64,000 bases of DNA, taken from assembly GCF_024362695.1 (NCBI RefSeq), contig NW_026063259.1:62001-126000 (forward strand). The letters are read 5' to 3'. The notes beneath the pieces are model-generated. The model was given only the letters and a program-made list of their open reading frames with translations, was not told the DNA's origin and ran no database searches. The stretch's first letter is position 1. Each line of letters opens with the position of its first letter. A program made the position numbers and the translations under genes. The DNA comes from Pectinophora gossypiella. Its lineage: Eukaryota; Arthropoda; Insecta; Lepidoptera; Gelechiidae. Below are positions 63,817 through 64,000 of this stretch, piece by piece.

Positions 63817-64000
63817 ATTTATCCATTTACTCAAATAACTAAGAGCACTTGTCATTTTATTCTGTTAAACTAGAAAGCAACTACATTCACTAATTTCCTT
63901 TAATAAAATTTACTTCACAGATTACTTTGATAATGTCTATTGGTGAAATTCGTTTATCTTCAATCATTTTTAAGAAATGTTGTAACTATGTTCTTGTAAC
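63817..64000. other. flanking stretch, unassigned
   Basis: 184 bp, A/T-rich. I recognise nothing in it. Confidence 0.4.

Overview
The window looks like insect DNA, most probably from a moth or butterfly. It is built almost entirely of mobile elements nested inside one another; I found no convincing host gene, rRNA, tRNA gene or CRISPR array. The lepidopteran assignment rests on the mix of families (Jockey, R1-like and RTE-like LINEs, BEL/Pao, several Gypsy lineages, DIRS, mariner) and on a tRNA-headed SINE of lepidopteran type. Such nesting is typical of heterochromatin, a W chromosome or a piRNA cluster, but the sequence alone cannot say which.

Layout. 1-1795: 5' end of a BEL/Pao element (minus) inserted in a decayed Gypsy gag (1796-3535). 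3536-18650: Jockey copy 1 (minus), split by a LINE fragment (4396-4910), an R1-like LINE (6192-8832), an RTE-like tail (8932-9057), a nearly intact Gypsy element A (9868-15717) and a LINE E copy that itself holds another LINE (16720-18244). 18650-31265: Jockey copy 2 (plus), head-to-head with copy 1, split by a poly-A LINE fragment, a TRIM-like non-autonomous LTR element (about 21967-29947) that carries Gypsy C (23722-29577, minus), and a 75-bp insert. 31266-31510: BEL leader fragment. 31511-42384: Gypsy D (minus), holding Gypsy E (33306-39557), whose LTRs look identical but whose genes are decayed. 42385-43690: BEL gag (plus). 44641-61640: BEL/Pao pol (minus), split by a structurally complete DIRS element (47101-60985). 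The DIRS holds Gypsy B (47927-56551), which holds a 2.6-kb terminal-inverted-repeat element (48242-50872) with a SINE inside it. 61891-63816: LINE E copy 2 (minus), with a mariner (62063-63357) whose transposase is intact.

How the parts work. Each LTR element carries a primer-binding site next to the 5' LTR, gag, then protease, reverse transcriptase, RNase H and integrase. Gypsy A and Gypsy C place pol in the -1 frame behind in-frame slippery heptamers; Gypsy D has gag-pol in one frame. DIRS replaces integrase with a tyrosine recombinase and carries inverted termini plus an internal complementary region. Target-site duplications fix most boundaries to the base and allow the insertion order to be read.

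The most unusual observations are: (1) an RNA hairpin centred on the ORF1 stop codon of both Jockey copies, with compensatory base changes and the ORF2 start five bases downstream; (2) a small one-pass membrane-protein ORF between the primer site and gag in two related Gypsy elements with very short LTRs; (3) a young-looking but gene-dead Gypsy element with a 150-bp satellite in its 3' region; (4) a 2.6-kb TIR element with a duplicated end module and a cluster of TATCGATA palindromes.
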